Source: Phoronis australis (Eukaryota > Phoronida > Phoronidae). Taken from it: a stretch of DNA of 64,000 nucleotides. The DNA lies in NCBI GenBank assembly GCA_002633005.1, contig NMRA01000049.1:573189-637188 (forward strand). Direction: 5' to 3'. Within the stretch, counting starts at the first letter, position 1. Every line of letters begins with the position of its first letter. This document shows positions 43,781 to 54,517 of this stretch, piece after piece. The translations under genes and the position numbers were made by a program. The notes beneath the pieces were generated by a model that saw nothing but the letters and a program-made list of their open reading frames with translations, did not search any database and was not told where the DNA came from.

Positions 43781-44951
43781 GTCATTAAGCTATTTGCTTC
43801 CTATTTTAGGAATCAGTAAAGTAGAACTCAACAAGAAACATTGCCTTATTTTTGTATCCATGTATAAAGGAATGCTGGGTAACACTCTTAATACTAATTC
43901 TAGTGAATTTGACTGGTTGTGGCATTCACCTATCTCGCTGATGGCCGTAGACTTCTCCTAACTGGCAGCGTCAAGATCTGGTGACATGAGCCAGGTTCTA
44001 TAGGTAACCAACTTTCAATGACAGAACGGTGTCATCTTGTAATGACTAATTATTTATTTTTCTCAGGTAATTAGTGACGCTGCAGGTGGAAGTTATTATT
44101 GTTAAATGCCTTCTTCTTTTGACTTGCTTATGTCAAGAAAATTTTCTTCCAAATGCCCAATCCATTGACTGTGTAAAATGGGGATGCTAGGAGAACTTTA
44201 TAGCTGTTTTGATTTTACCGGTAGTTGGCTTTTATTCATGTACCTATGTCTGGGTTATGAATTGTCCTAGAATCTGTGTGTGATTAGTATATTTGAAATA
44301 TAGCAGACATTCGCGGTTTTACGGGTTCTCAAATGTAGTGCGCAGAGAACACAAGTGGTTCCCCCTTTCATGCCTCGTGGTACTCTAGAGACACCTGGGC
44401 TGCTCAGTTCAAGTCATTTGAAGAGTCCATAAAATGCTCAAACGGGTCACGCAGTCTTGATCACTTTTGGATTACTGCCGTTAGTAACGCTAGTCTGTAT
44501 TTTTGGTGAACTGTGTATCAAAAACTGTGTTCAGTTACTCAGGTGTCACTGGCCTGAACTTCTGTAAACATGAGTTAGAGGGTTGGGGACTCTGATAAAT
44601 GACTTGATCGTATTTGTGGTAACCCTTTGAGCCCCGTTTACTAATTTGTAGTCATTTGCACTAATTCGGTATTGCCTGTGTTTTACTCGTACATTGGATG
44701 TATTCATTATACTGTCTGGTTGATTGATTGTAAGTTTTGTAATTTGAAAAATATACTTCGTACCTACTTGCGTGATTTCCTTGAATCCTGGTGTACCCGT
44801 AGTCTTTGGCCACTTCGTATTCCTGTAATTTTTAAACGATACGTTGTTTTGAACTATTTTTCTGTTAGCCATTGACTTTTCAGATACGGTAAGTCAAAGA
44901 ACAGAAGACAAAACTGATTTGTTTTATTGCCGAATAGCCAACCGATTTCAC
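43781..44951. other. Intergenic, nothing recognised
   Basis: Between the anoctamin flank and the poly(A) region of the - strand gene. No exon or repeat that I could support. Confidence 0.4.
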
Positions 44952-45174
44952 TTTATTGTGCGTAACAAATTGCAACGTAGTTTGGTAGTACAACAGTTCA
45001 CACGCCAGCATATTAGAGAAACATGCCCTTCAGGCATCGTTTAAGAAAATTCGAGGACAGTTTTGTTTTACTGCTGTTTAGTTTTGACCTAGGCTGAAAC
45101 ACAAATGTTTTGAAACATGAAACAAAGGTGTGAATGCTTATTCCAAACTGATGTCCTTGTGATAACATTCAAAA

Positions 45175-45410
45175 TTAGACTCTAAACAGAATATTTCTAT
45201 GAGCCCTGGCTTCATTTTTGCCGCGGATGAAGGTTTTGACAGCGTTCTTGAGAGCAACGTAACGTTTGAACACAATATAACGTTTCGACCTCTCATAGCT
45301 GAACTTCAATCTTCCTAACAGTTCTTTAACTTCTTGATTGTAACCATTGGTTTCTCTGATCTTCTCGTTCAGGTAGCGATTTTCATCTCCTATTTCACTC
45401 AAACTCATGT
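45175..45410 (-). CDS. Unrecognised coiled-coil-like protein, last exon
   Basis: On the - strand, acceptor ttttttcag precedes acatgagtttg at 45410; the frame ends with a stop at 45175-45177. It encodes DMSLSEIGDENRYLNEKIRE, a Glu/Lys/Leu-rich stretch (NQEVKELLGRLKFSYERSK) and a basic tail ending NILFRV. It begins with two bases that complete a Gly/Asp codon from the exon at 48464. An AATAAA on this strand at 44957-44952 is a plausible poly(A) signal. The gene is tail-to-tail with the anoctamin. I do not recognise the family. Confidence 0.6.
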
Positions 45411-45641
45411 CTGAAAAAAATGTAAATGAAGAAAACAGAATGCCGAGACCAGCTCACAAATGTGACTGAACTGACTTTTTAAAAGACAGACGAAAATTCA
45501 TGGTTCCAATCCCTGTGCAGAGAATGATGGGAAGTTTTTTCTCTCATCAGCGTCACGCGACTCATCTGCTGCCACGGCAGACCAGTTCGCGATTACCAAA
45601 ACTCATTCACTTCAGCTCTTGTTAGAAACAACTTCGTTATT

Positions 45642-46828
45642 ACTCTGCGCGTGCACGCGCAGAGTACTGTTGTTCCTGGGTTTTCTTCAATTTTCTTCTT
45701 ATTCTTCTTCCGACCGACTTTGAGGCTTAAAAAATCCAAATTGGGTGCAACTACGTTCTTCAGATTTAAAATATAATTTTAGGCAGTATATAAATTTTGA
45801 TTCATTATATATTCATATTCCATAATGCGCCGGAAGAGGTCATTTGGTGCAAAAGTCATGTAATTTTCAAAATGCTACTCCTTCTTTATTTTAAAAGCCA
45901 TTCTTTTTAAATTCGGTACACAGGAATAAGTCAATAACGCAATTTAAAAAGTTACTTTTTTAAGTAATCGGGTCATTCAATCAGGCTAAATAGGTCAAAG
46001 GTCATTAGGTGCAAACTAAGATTTTGAGCTAGACACTTCAAATTCACAGTTCTGATTGGCACAGGTAATTTAATTCGGAATCCGAAGTTTCAGGTTACTT
46101 AGTGTACACATGGGGTCATTAGGTGCATTTTTCGTCTGAAGGTTTGACCTTTTCATTCACCAAGTATTCTGATTTGTCAACTGTAAGACAACTGTGATTC
46201 TCAGCATTAAACACATTTTTCATGGGCTTTGCAATAATTCTCCTAAAGACGCTTATAATGCACCGGATAGGGTCAATTAGTGCAAAGGTCATCTAACGTT
46301 CAAAATGTTATATCTTACGTTTTTCAAGGAATTCTTTTCAATTTCAGCACACTGGTGTAAGTCAACATGCCAATTGAACACCCTACTTTACTACGCAATA
46401 GGCGTAACCAATAAGAAAAAAATAGGTCAAAGGCCATTGAAAGCAAACTAAAAATTTGAGCTAGAGACTTCAATATTACATACCGGTATCTGTTTCCTAA
46501 ATGAGATTGAGCTTGAATTCTAAATTTTCAGGTCATTTGGTACACCCATGGTGTCATTAGGTGTATTTTTCTTCTGAAAGTTTGACCAATTCATTCATCT
46601 TGTATTCTGAAGTGCTTCACGTAAAACATCTGTGATTGTTAGCATTAACCACACTTTAAATCGAGTTTACAATTATTCCCTGATCGGGGTTCATAATGCA
46701 CCGGAAGAGGTCAATTAGTGGAAAGGTCATCAAAATATTAACATGTAATTTCTCCTACAATTTTAAAAAATTCCTGGTTGCTGTCAGTAACTTCCCAAAA
46801 CAATTCCAGTAATGCGCACGCGCAGAGT
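45642..46828. mobile_element. Inverted-repeat element with 433-bp tandem units
   Basis: Ends actctgcgcgtgc (45642) and gcacgcgcagagt (to 46828) are inverted repeats. The left end is itself inside a 26-bp perfect palindrome (45641-45666). The body holds units starting aatgc(g/a)ccgga at 45824, 46257 and 46695, spaced 433 and 438 bp. No protein recognised; it is inserted in the intron of the - strand gene. Confidence 0.75.
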
Positions 46829-47021
46829 TCTAGTTTGGAAAATCTTGTTTTAAGCCGAGATGCTCGTTCTCATGCATCAGTATATTATTAAAATCGCTCT
46901 TAAAGAGAGGTCCAAGGATAAGCATATTTAAATTGATTTGAGAAATCACATAAATCGTAGCCAAACCTCAGACAAACGCGGCAGCTCACCAGTCACTGAC
47001 ACTTGTTGCCTTCTGCTCCCC

Positions 47022-47245
47022 CAGTGGCGGATTTAGGGGGGGCAAGGGGCCCATGACCCCCTACCAGATACCATTTGGGAGTTCGGGTGCGAATTGCTGA
47101 CTAGCACACGCGCGCAACCAGGGGTTGAATAAACAATGCAAACAATGCATAGGCTCTGGACAAACCCTGTTTACCGTTTTTTAGTCAAATTCTGGTTATT
47201 TCTGTGCCCTGGCCCCACTAACTCAAAATCCTGGATCCGCCCCTG
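47022..47245. mobile_element. hAT-like non-autonomous element (CAG...CTG ends)
   Basis: Left cagtggcggatttagggggg, right aaatcctggatccgcccctg, imperfect inverted repeats in a 224-bp element. CAGxGGCGGAT ends are common in animal hAT-type MITEs as I remember them. A right-end fragment recurs at 55676-55699. No clear 8-bp target duplication is seen. Confidence 0.65.
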
Positions 47246-47471
47246 TCAACCCCCTCCCGCCCCAATAAACAAGCACCAGTGGCCTGTTTCTTGAAGAGAC
47301 CATTGAGATTTATCTTCACCTTAAAGTGTACGCAACATGACTCTAGTACCTCAAAATAAATTTTATTATTATATCTTACTTGATTTCAGTGCCTTTAGTG
47401 CACAGCTCATAAAGAAACACGTAAAAATTGAAAAAAAATAATAATTATGTACAACGTCATGGGTTGAACCC

Positions 47472-47472
47472 N
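47472..47472. other. Single-N assembly join
   Basis: One N directly at the inner end of the left arm of the Kolobok-like element. Confidence 0.9.
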
Positions 47473-47515
47473 CGAAATGGGGTTGCACAAAAGCGAGAAC
47501 GAGTTTGATATGTTT

Positions 47516-47904
47516 TCAGCTGCGTACTTTTATACTTTGAGGCCTTACGAACTGGATCCTCCCGCTAGAGAAGCGGCCTCGGGCTCGGCCAGTCAACCCA
47601 GTCATCCAACAGACGATCCTGAATAAAGAGCCGATGTTTCTGAGTAGTAAATATTGTCCTTTATTGAACCAGGCCTTCATCGTAACATTACATCTCCTCG
47701 GATTGGAGTCGAAACACGACTCCTCAAAGTGGGCAGAACACAGAGTGGCTCCGGACAGAATCGCTTGGTCCACGCTGAGGTCCCACACTCTCGTTCGGCG
47801 CACGAAGCGATGCCACTACTGCGCAACTTTGGCGTCCTTCGGAACACCGAGACGTTCTCCGTCTGACTGCTGTTGCTGCAGCCTCCGCAAACCCATCTTT
47901 TCAT
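47516..47904 (-). pseudogene. Decayed THAP-domain fragment inside the Kolobok-like element
   Basis: On the - strand an upstream frame reads VCGGCSNSSQTENVSVF, the C-x2-C start of a THAP zinc finger. After a frame change comes WHRFVRRTRVWDLS and ATLCSAHFEESCF, the C-x2-H end. A TAG lies just before WHRF in that frame. The pieces are therefore separated by a frameshift and a stop and cannot make an intact protein from this copy. Confidence 0.7.
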
Positions 47905-48463
47905 CCCTCTACGAACCTTCTCGACGCTAAATATACTTTACTTTCACTTCACTCTATGCACTTAGTTGCTGATCCGAACAGTGTGCAGAACGACTTGGGT
48001 TCAACCCATGACGTTGTACATAATTATTATTTTTTTTCAATTTTTACGTGTTTCTTTATGAGCTGTGCACTAAAGGCACTGAAATCAAGTAAGATATAAT
48101 AATAAAATTTATTTTGAGGCACTAGAGTCATGTTGCGTACACTTTAAAGTCATAATCTGACTGCGAATAGCCAAAAGTTGACTTTTGCCTTTTGGGTTTC
48201 TCGAAACGTTTTATCGTCTGTCTAGTAGAGACGTTCTAATTTGTATCTGCACAGAGGCATCTGTAAGCACGCGCTTGACACTAAGGGTAGCAAAAACGAC
48301 TATATACTGTCATGGGAAACAGGAAATAATTATGTTTGTTAGAAAAATTGCAGTACACGAAAAACGAACTGAAAAATGAATCATGAAAAACGATCATTTT
48401 TAGTGAGGACAGCAGTGCGTTTCGCGGAAGAGGAAAATAAGTAGAATTGGTATTACAACAAAC

Positions 48464-48748
48464 CTGCGAATCTATCCGTTTTACTTCCAATGCTCTGAGT
48501 AGATGCGAACCTCAGCGCAGGGCTTGCTTCCTTAGCAACTTCCAACTGAAGTAATGCTTTCTTAACCATCCACTTCAATTTGCCGTGGCGATGAATCATG
48601 TGATAAGACTTCGAGTTGTCGTATTCGGTCATCATTTGCTCTATTGTAGATTGAAAATTCTTTTTTATCAGAAGCACGTGATCGTATTTGTTCGAGAGCC
48701 TTCCGTTTTCCTTGACAAGATCCAGTTTAGACTTGGACGTAGGTTCAG
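48464..48748 (-). CDS. Unrecognised coiled-coil-like protein, middle exon
   Basis: On the - strand, acceptor cctatttcag at 48749-48750 and donor GTTTGT at 48463. The 285 nt start with two bases and end with one, matching both neighbours. It encodes KSKLDLVKENGRLSNKYDHV, KKNFQSTIEQMMTEYDNSK and KWMVKKALLQLEVAKEA, with heptad-like spacing of hydrophobic residues. No family recognised. Confidence 0.58.
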
Positions 48749-49286
48749 CTGAAATAGGCCGTTGGATAAACAGTTGTCATTCCTACTGTAAGGGACATTG
48801 TCTGGCGTCGATAACGATCCATGATATAAGAATTCCTTGCCCGTCAGAAAAGCCGGGAAGCCTGGAGTCCCTGACCTAGGAATTGAAATATTTTTTCTTC
48901 CAGAAATTTAAACCTTTAATGCGGCTATAAGCCCGCTCTCCATCACAAAAACAAATTTTTGTTTAGACCACTTACCATTATAAAATCTCCAAAACTTCCT
49001 TCTTTATGCCCTAGGCGACCACTTACAAAAACTGCAACTGGAATTCCCAAAGTCAAAGCGTTAGTAGCGCTTGTCGATTTTGTAAACTGTGCATTGGGCT
49101 TAATTGTCAAACTTGGTTCAAGCTTTTTGGGGTTGTCGAGGCCCTCAGCGTATTGTTTGTTTTCAAAGAGTAAACCAAAGTGATGTAGGAGCAGTTAATT
49201 TCAGTTGCTTTTAACGGACTTCAGGCGTACAGTCGCAACGTATGGAATCGCAGTTCAAACGTTCGAGACAAAAATGATGACTTTAC

Positions 49287-49379
49287 CTTCTGGCGGTTTA
49301 TTTGGTTCTTGTGCGACTTCCTCTCTTGACATCCATTCTTTTAAACTGTGCGCTCGCATCAGTTTTTTAGTCCGACTTT
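49287..49379 (-). CDS. Unrecognised coiled-coil-like protein, upstream exon
   Basis: On the - strand, acceptor catatgtttcag at 49380 and donor GTAAAG at 49286; 93 nt, phase 1-1. It encodes SRTKKLMRAHSLKEWMSREE followed by VAQEPNKPPE. It splices in frame to 48748 (GCT, Ala). Its start phase requires a further upstream exon that I could not find. An alternative is that translation starts at one of its Met codons. Confidence 0.45.
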
Positions 49380-50099
49380 CTGAAACATATGAGCGCTCTC
49401 TGACAAATAGCCTTACACTAGATTAACGACTGGTCATTGGACTAGAATTATGATGTACAAAGGCGTCTGCTGAATAACAGTCTCCGACTTCAGGGACATG
49501 CCCATGAAAGACGCAGCCTCTGACAGTACTGACCACTGTTGTATTCTTTTTCCACAGGCAAGAGGCAATGAATCCTATGAATTTTCGTGAATTGGAAATT
49601 TCACCTGTTATGGTTGAATTTTAAATGTTTCGATAAGTTCTGAATCGTATTCGATTGTGTAATGTGTATTGTTACTTCATTCCAGGTTCCAGTGAATTCA
49701 AAACTTGGAGTTATGTTCTGGGACACCATTTTCATGGTTTTGTATTCTTCAAACCTGCAACTTGAAACTTCGAATCTTAAACCTCGAAGCTGGTCCCGGG
49801 TTCAAGTGATTTCAATATTTCTCAAGGTCTCCCGTTTAACAATTTTCAGACAACCCTTCATCTTTGAAAATTTCATTACTAACTGTGTTTTACCACTTGT
49901 CCATCCATTTTTCTAATTTGTCAATACTTGCGACATAGCTCCAAAAGCAATCCTTGGGATCGAGACCTGTTAGGGTTCACCAGTACCCAGATTCAAGATA
50001 ATTGTTCTAGAAGAATATTCTCTTTACTAACAAACGTTGCTTGTGTCGACTTCGCTGTGAATTGTCCAGAGTACTAAACGCAAATATCTCTTTTCTACG

Positions 50100-50494
50100 G
50101 TGGCCCGAAAGTATCATCGCTATTTTAGTTTATTAATTATTTTATTTTTCCTTTTCCACCTAGGTTGAAATAATTTCCACCCGGGTGAAAATAATTTCCA
50201 CCTAGGTTGAAATAGTTTCCACCCGGGTGAAAATAATTTCCACCCAGGTTGAAATAGTTTCCACCCGGGTGAAAATAATTTCCACCTAGGTTGAAATAAT
50301 TTCCACCTAGGTTGAAATAATTTCCACCTAGGTTGAAATAATTTCCACCCGGGGGAAACAATTTCCACCTAGGTTGAAATAATTTCCACCCGGGTGAAAA
50401 TAGTTTCCACCTAGGTTGAATTATTTCCACCTAGGTGGAAAATGAAAAATGAAAAAATATTTAAACAAAAGTAGCGATGATACTTTCGGGCCAC
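50100..50494. repeat. Palindromic 21-bp satellite flanked by 22-bp inverted repeats
   Basis: Flanks gtggcccgaaagtatcatcg (50100-50121) and cgatgatactttcgggccac (50473-50494) are perfect inverted repeats. Between them are about 13 units of roughly 21 bp, each tttccacc(tagg/cggg) t-g-aaataa, with centres CCTAGG or CCCGGG. Each unit is close to self-complementary. Confidence 0.9.
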
Positions 50495-50512
50495 ATTCAC
50501 CCATACGAACAC

Positions 50513-50538
50513 GGTGTAAATGTAAATTTACATTTACA
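50513..50538. repeat. 26-bp perfect palindrome
   Basis: gtgtaaatgtaaa and its reverse complement meet without spacer. It is followed by tttacacccgggtgta, another palindrome-like word, and cgggtgtaaa near 50580. Confidence 0.9.
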
Positions 50539-51339
50539 CCCGGGTGTAGATTTATGTATGGTGTATATTTACGCACGGGTGTAAAGTGCTGCATATAAAG
50601 GGGGCTAAGAATTCGAATGAACTGAAACTTGGAACCTAGAACTATGTCCGAGGTTCTAGGTTCCTAGGTTAAGAAAAATGAACCGCAGAAATAACAATAA
50701 CAACATGGTTCCAGGCGCTGAAGCCGCAGGTATCTGGCGGTGGACATGACTGTTCATCCATGAACAACCCTGCCCATGTGGCACATACTGAGCCACAACA
50801 CCACGTTCCTTACAATATCTCTTTTTATCATTCCGGTTGGTCTGCTTACTCAGTTTGTCCGGAACCGGCTTTGCAGGTTGTTATAGCCCAGTTGGCTGTT
50901 TGGTGTACCCACTTGGTACTTTATATGATATTTGCCTATTTGGCAGTTTGTACCCACTTGGTACTTGTTATTGAATTTGCCGTTTTGCTCAACCCAGTTG
51001 GTAGGCTGATTTTGATTCTCGCAATACGCCAGCCGTCTGGAATTGGTGGCAAAAATTTAAACAGCAAAGAATTGTGGACTAGATCACGAACTTAGCTTGT
51101 TTTTATTTGTAACTGATCATTATTATCATGCCTTTGGGTGTATTTTTTAACTTATACGGCAGTTCGTGAACCATCTATTTCGGAACTGATCCTTGTCTCC
51201 CGTGTAAGTACACTTAATACAGCGTCACAAATATTCAATGAGTCTTCGAGAATCTGAAAGTTTATCAATTCATGACAATTCCTGGATTTTGTGGTCGTAC
51301 AGGACGCAGGCCATAAGGTTACATACAGTAACACGGTTA

Positions 51340-51445
51340 GCAGAAAGTCCCTGGCTCGAGCCCCGGACGAGACAAAGAACTTTTCGGACTTAACTATAGG
51401 TCACGTGATGTGACCAATATATGGAGTACTTCAAGAAGACTTATA
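51340..51445 (+). mobile_element. SINE-like element, second copy
   Basis: ggctcgagccccgg, then acttttcggacttaacta, ggtcacgtgatgtgaccaa and agacttataat follow the same order as 17645-17765. The B-box-like stretch is degenerate. Confidence 0.45.
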
Positions 51446-51459
51446 ATTTGTACTTTTAT

Positions 51460-51645
51460 CCCATACGCGTTGAATCTGTTGAGGGAAATACGGCCATGTA
51501 ATAAAGTTTTCCGTATTCACCTCCCGCACTACTTCAACAGTGACCCTGACATTGAAAGTTCAAAAGGTAGGTCAATGTCGACTCGACGTCTTCAGCCGGT
51601 TCGATCATCAAACTTTCCGAATATAGTTTAAAGTAATACAGTTGC
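51460..51645 (+). repeat. About 185-bp direct repeat, copy 1
   Basis: Starts tatcccatacgcgttgaatc and runs to about ctttccgaatatagtttaaag. It matches 52157-52338 at roughly 88-90% by eye. Confidence 0.85.
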
Positions 51646-51884
51646 AGCAGTATAAATAACACTCGACATGCAACCAGGCCCTAAACGTAAAATCTGAAAC
51701 AAAACTGTTAATTATATGACACTTATGTCTCAAATTTCAATTACTGAATACTATATCGTCTGCAACACAGACGCCGATTCCTAGGAAACTACAATATCAA
51801 ATATTGTTGTTTTTTAACTGTTTCCAGGAGATGTTACAAGTTCACTGCCCAGTTGCCGTTGTTTTCATCTTTGTTACCTCTTTT

Positions 51885-52180
51885 CAAGAAATAAATCGTT
51901 AATTTTAAAACCATTTTTTATAAGAGAAAACTTGCAACCTAACGCGCAAGTACATACATACATGTATAGGATGTGATCCGCCATGTGAAGAGTCTGGCTG
52001 AAGCATTTAAAAAATCTGCCGAAAAAATGTAAGAAACTTAGAAATTCGAAGCGTATGGAATGAATACACAAAAGGTACCTCGACTGGCGTGCATGAAGTA
52101 ATATCGCACTCGTGCGATATTACTTCATGTACGCCACTCTCGGTACGTTTCGTGTATTTATCCCATACGCGTTGAATCTG
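51885..52180. mobile_element. Fold-back element, copy 1
   Basis: Hairpin arms ggcgtgcatgaagtaatatc (from 52085) and gatattacttcatgtacgcc meet around a 2-base centre. Homology of the arms extends outward through gcgtatgg...ata.ac to about 70 bp per side. The 5' flank from 51885 is shared with 56610-56765. Confidence 0.75.
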
Positions 52181-52338
52181 TCGAGGGAAATACGGCCATG
52201 AAATAATGTTTTCTGTATTCACCTCCCGCACTACTTCAACAGTGACCTCTGACATTGAAGGTTCAAAAGGTAGGACAATGTCGACTCGACGTCGTATAGC
52301 CGGTTAGATCATCAAACTTTCGAAAAATAGCTTAAAGT
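52157..52338 (+). repeat. About 185-bp direct repeat, copy 2
   Basis: Second copy of 51460-51645. Its left end also forms the right arm of the fold-back at 52035-52180. Confidence 0.85.
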
Positions 52339-53451
52339 ATACTCGGGAACCCAATGGTCGTCCGCCTAAGCATAAAAAACAACTCAGGGATTGTTTATGC
52401 AATGCATCTATTTGTCCCAGGCACTAACCGACACCCGTTAGGCCAAAGGAAAAACGCAGCAAACAAATGGAACACACTGGGTGCTTAACAGTTTCGGCCC
52501 AACGCCTTGGTCATCAAAATATTGTCCACTTGTTTTTTATTGCAAAACAAAGTACCGAGCTCAACATTTATGTTGAGAATTTAGGTTAAAGCATTTTGAA
52601 TTTATTTGAAGAAAATTAAAATACTTGAATTGATAGAGAATGGCCACCAATAAAGTAAAACATTGACTTTATTTCACTATATTGCATTGTTACATGCAAC
52701 ACAGACATAATCAAAAATAAAAGAAGAGATTGAGCAATAAAATTCAAATGCAACTTGTGTATTTATTTATTTATTTATGATTGCAGAAGCCTGTTAAAGA
52801 TGAGATAAAATCAAACAATACGATTATGGGTAATTTATTAGAACAATTGCATCGAGGTTCAATGATCAACTTGCGCCAACAAAGTCTCAAAGGGTTACAG
52901 TTCTCTTTTGGCTGACAAGGTGTTAACAGAGAATGAAGAAAAACTGAAAAGAAAAAGAAAGACAGAAGAGATAAGTTGTGTTAAGAACAACAAGAGCACA
53001 AAATCAAATAAAGAGGAAACAAATAGAAAATAAGTAAGGTCTATCTGGAATAAAACAATTGCGATTTATTTTCCAGAACTGAAATTCTAAATCAATCGTC
53101 TAAATCAATTTTAATCGATTTAAAAATCGATATCATACTAGAAAAACAGTTGTGGTTGAAGTAGAATTGCTGTAAACCCCTTTGCACTTTTTTGGCCTTT
53201 TTCTGTGTGGTTTTCTGTTCTTTCAAAAGGCGGCGGCATACGGCGACCATAGGAGTCATGATTATAAAGCAATGCACATTTGAACAACTCGGCATAAGTA
53301 AAAGAAAACGTTTGAATCAACGAATAGTATATATTTGTGAGAGTTAAATCAAATCCTATTCAGAGCATAACTTTAAAGTGGAATAATTGGGTGAGTACTA
53401 CAACAAGCCGGTTTTATGCTTAGGCGGACGACCATTGGGTTCCCAAGTATA
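52338..53451. mobile_element. TA-flanked 1.1-kb element with about 38-bp inverted repeats
   Basis: Left end tactcgggaacccaatggtc (52340) and right end gaccattgggttcccaagta (to 53449). The repeats continue through gtccgcctaagcataaaa. TA on both sides suggests a Tc1/mariner-type target site. The AT-rich interior has no transposase frame. Confidence 0.8.
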
Positions 53452-53462
53452 TAATACTACAT

Positions 53463-54517
53463 GGTATGACACTCCCGACTAGAAATTCCACGGGTGCTTC
53501 ACTTCAGCCGTCCACAGTGTTACTGCAGACTGCCATGTTATGTTATTCTGATTTAGGCGTACGAATACGCTTGTTTCCCGCCATGTAAGAAGACTTGCTA
53601 CTGCGTAGTTCTTGTTCCAGATGTCGCTCTCTCTGACTATTTATTCTCGTACCGCCCTTTTTGAACGCCATTCCACAAACGTTTTTATGGTGGATAAACG
53701 TCAATGTACATAATTATTTTCTTCGGATTTTGGTTGGACTTGGGGCGATATTGGCGTAATGAGTACTCATGTTTCTTACAATCCAGTTTATTTGCTTTCA
53801 TTAGTATATTAGTTTTCCATGATCTCTCAGGTGTACTTAATGTTTTGAACGCTTGCTATTAATGTATACCCTTTGCCAGTTATCATTTTTCTTGGGCGTT
53901 GTCCTCCTAATTGTTACTATATATAAATGGTAGAGCGCTATGCAACGTGTAAACTTGAACATAGTTTTTTTTTGTTATTTCAGTTTACCTACTACTACTA
54001 CTCTACTATCATGCCTTCTACTACCGCTACATACTCTGTCAATAAAGAGTAAAGCCCCCTGAGCCTGTTTGTTTTGCTCCAACACATAGCAAACGCAAAT
54101 CTCAATAAAGTTACACAAAACAGAGGTTCAACAAACCATAAGGAATAGTTCTTTTCTCCCAATACCATTTACGGTGTCCTGCTTCACCCAGTTCGCACGG
54201 AAAGTTACGAAATCGTGACAATCGGCAATTGCCGTTCATCCGTAACTCATCGGATAATTCCGCAGTAATCGTCCTTGACCTTCGATTTACAAAGGAGTTC
54301 CTCCGGACGTATTTTTTGGCAAGATTTTTGTGCTTTGACCTCGAACTTCTTGCGAACTGGGTGAAGCAGGTCAGGACATCGTAAATGGCATTGGGAGAAA
54401 GAACAATTCCTCATGGTTTGTTGAACCTCTGTTTTGTGTAAATTTATTGAGTTTTGTGTTTGCTGTGGACGGCTGAAGTGAATCACCCGTGGAATTTCTA
54501 GTCGGGAGTGTCATACC
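53463..54517. mobile_element. 1.05-kb inverted-repeat element with an internal fold-back
   Basis: Left ggtatgacactcccgactag and right ctagtcgggagtgtcatacc, extending with near-identity for about 50 bp. Inside, about 54095-54200 and 54350-54465 are also inverted (acaaaacagaggttcaacaa / ttgttgaacctctgttttgt). No recognised protein, no clear target duplication. Confidence 0.8.

Larger units (their letters stand above)
47321..48147 (-). mobile_element. Kolobok-like DNA transposon with 151-bp inverted repeats and TTAA ends
   Basis: Arms 47321-47471 and 47997-48147 are reverse complements with one mismatch seen. Both outer ends are TTAA, fitting a TTAA target duplication. The interior encodes a decayed THAP domain on the - strand. 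Kolobok elements are known for TTAA sites, purine-started termini and THAP-containing transposases, so this family is the best fit. The central part is only 525 bp, so the element is non-autonomous. The N at 47472 leaves some doubt about the left junction. Confidence 0.75.

Noticed and set aside
48975-49200. - strand frame ending at a GTAAGT near 48,975 (KLEPSLTIKPNAQF...)
   Set aside because: It ends in phase 0, which does not fit the next exon at 48748, and no acceptor precedes it; direct splicing of 49287 to 48748 fits in phase.
50120-50430. Repetitive - strand frames (WKLFQPR and GGNYFNL repeats)
   Set aside because: Translation of the palindromic 21-bp satellite; composition explains the lack of stops.
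52007-52255. 82-codon - strand frame MSEVTVEVVREVNTEN
   Set aside because: It runs through a direct repeat and a fold-back arm; the first repeat copy is not open in the same way.
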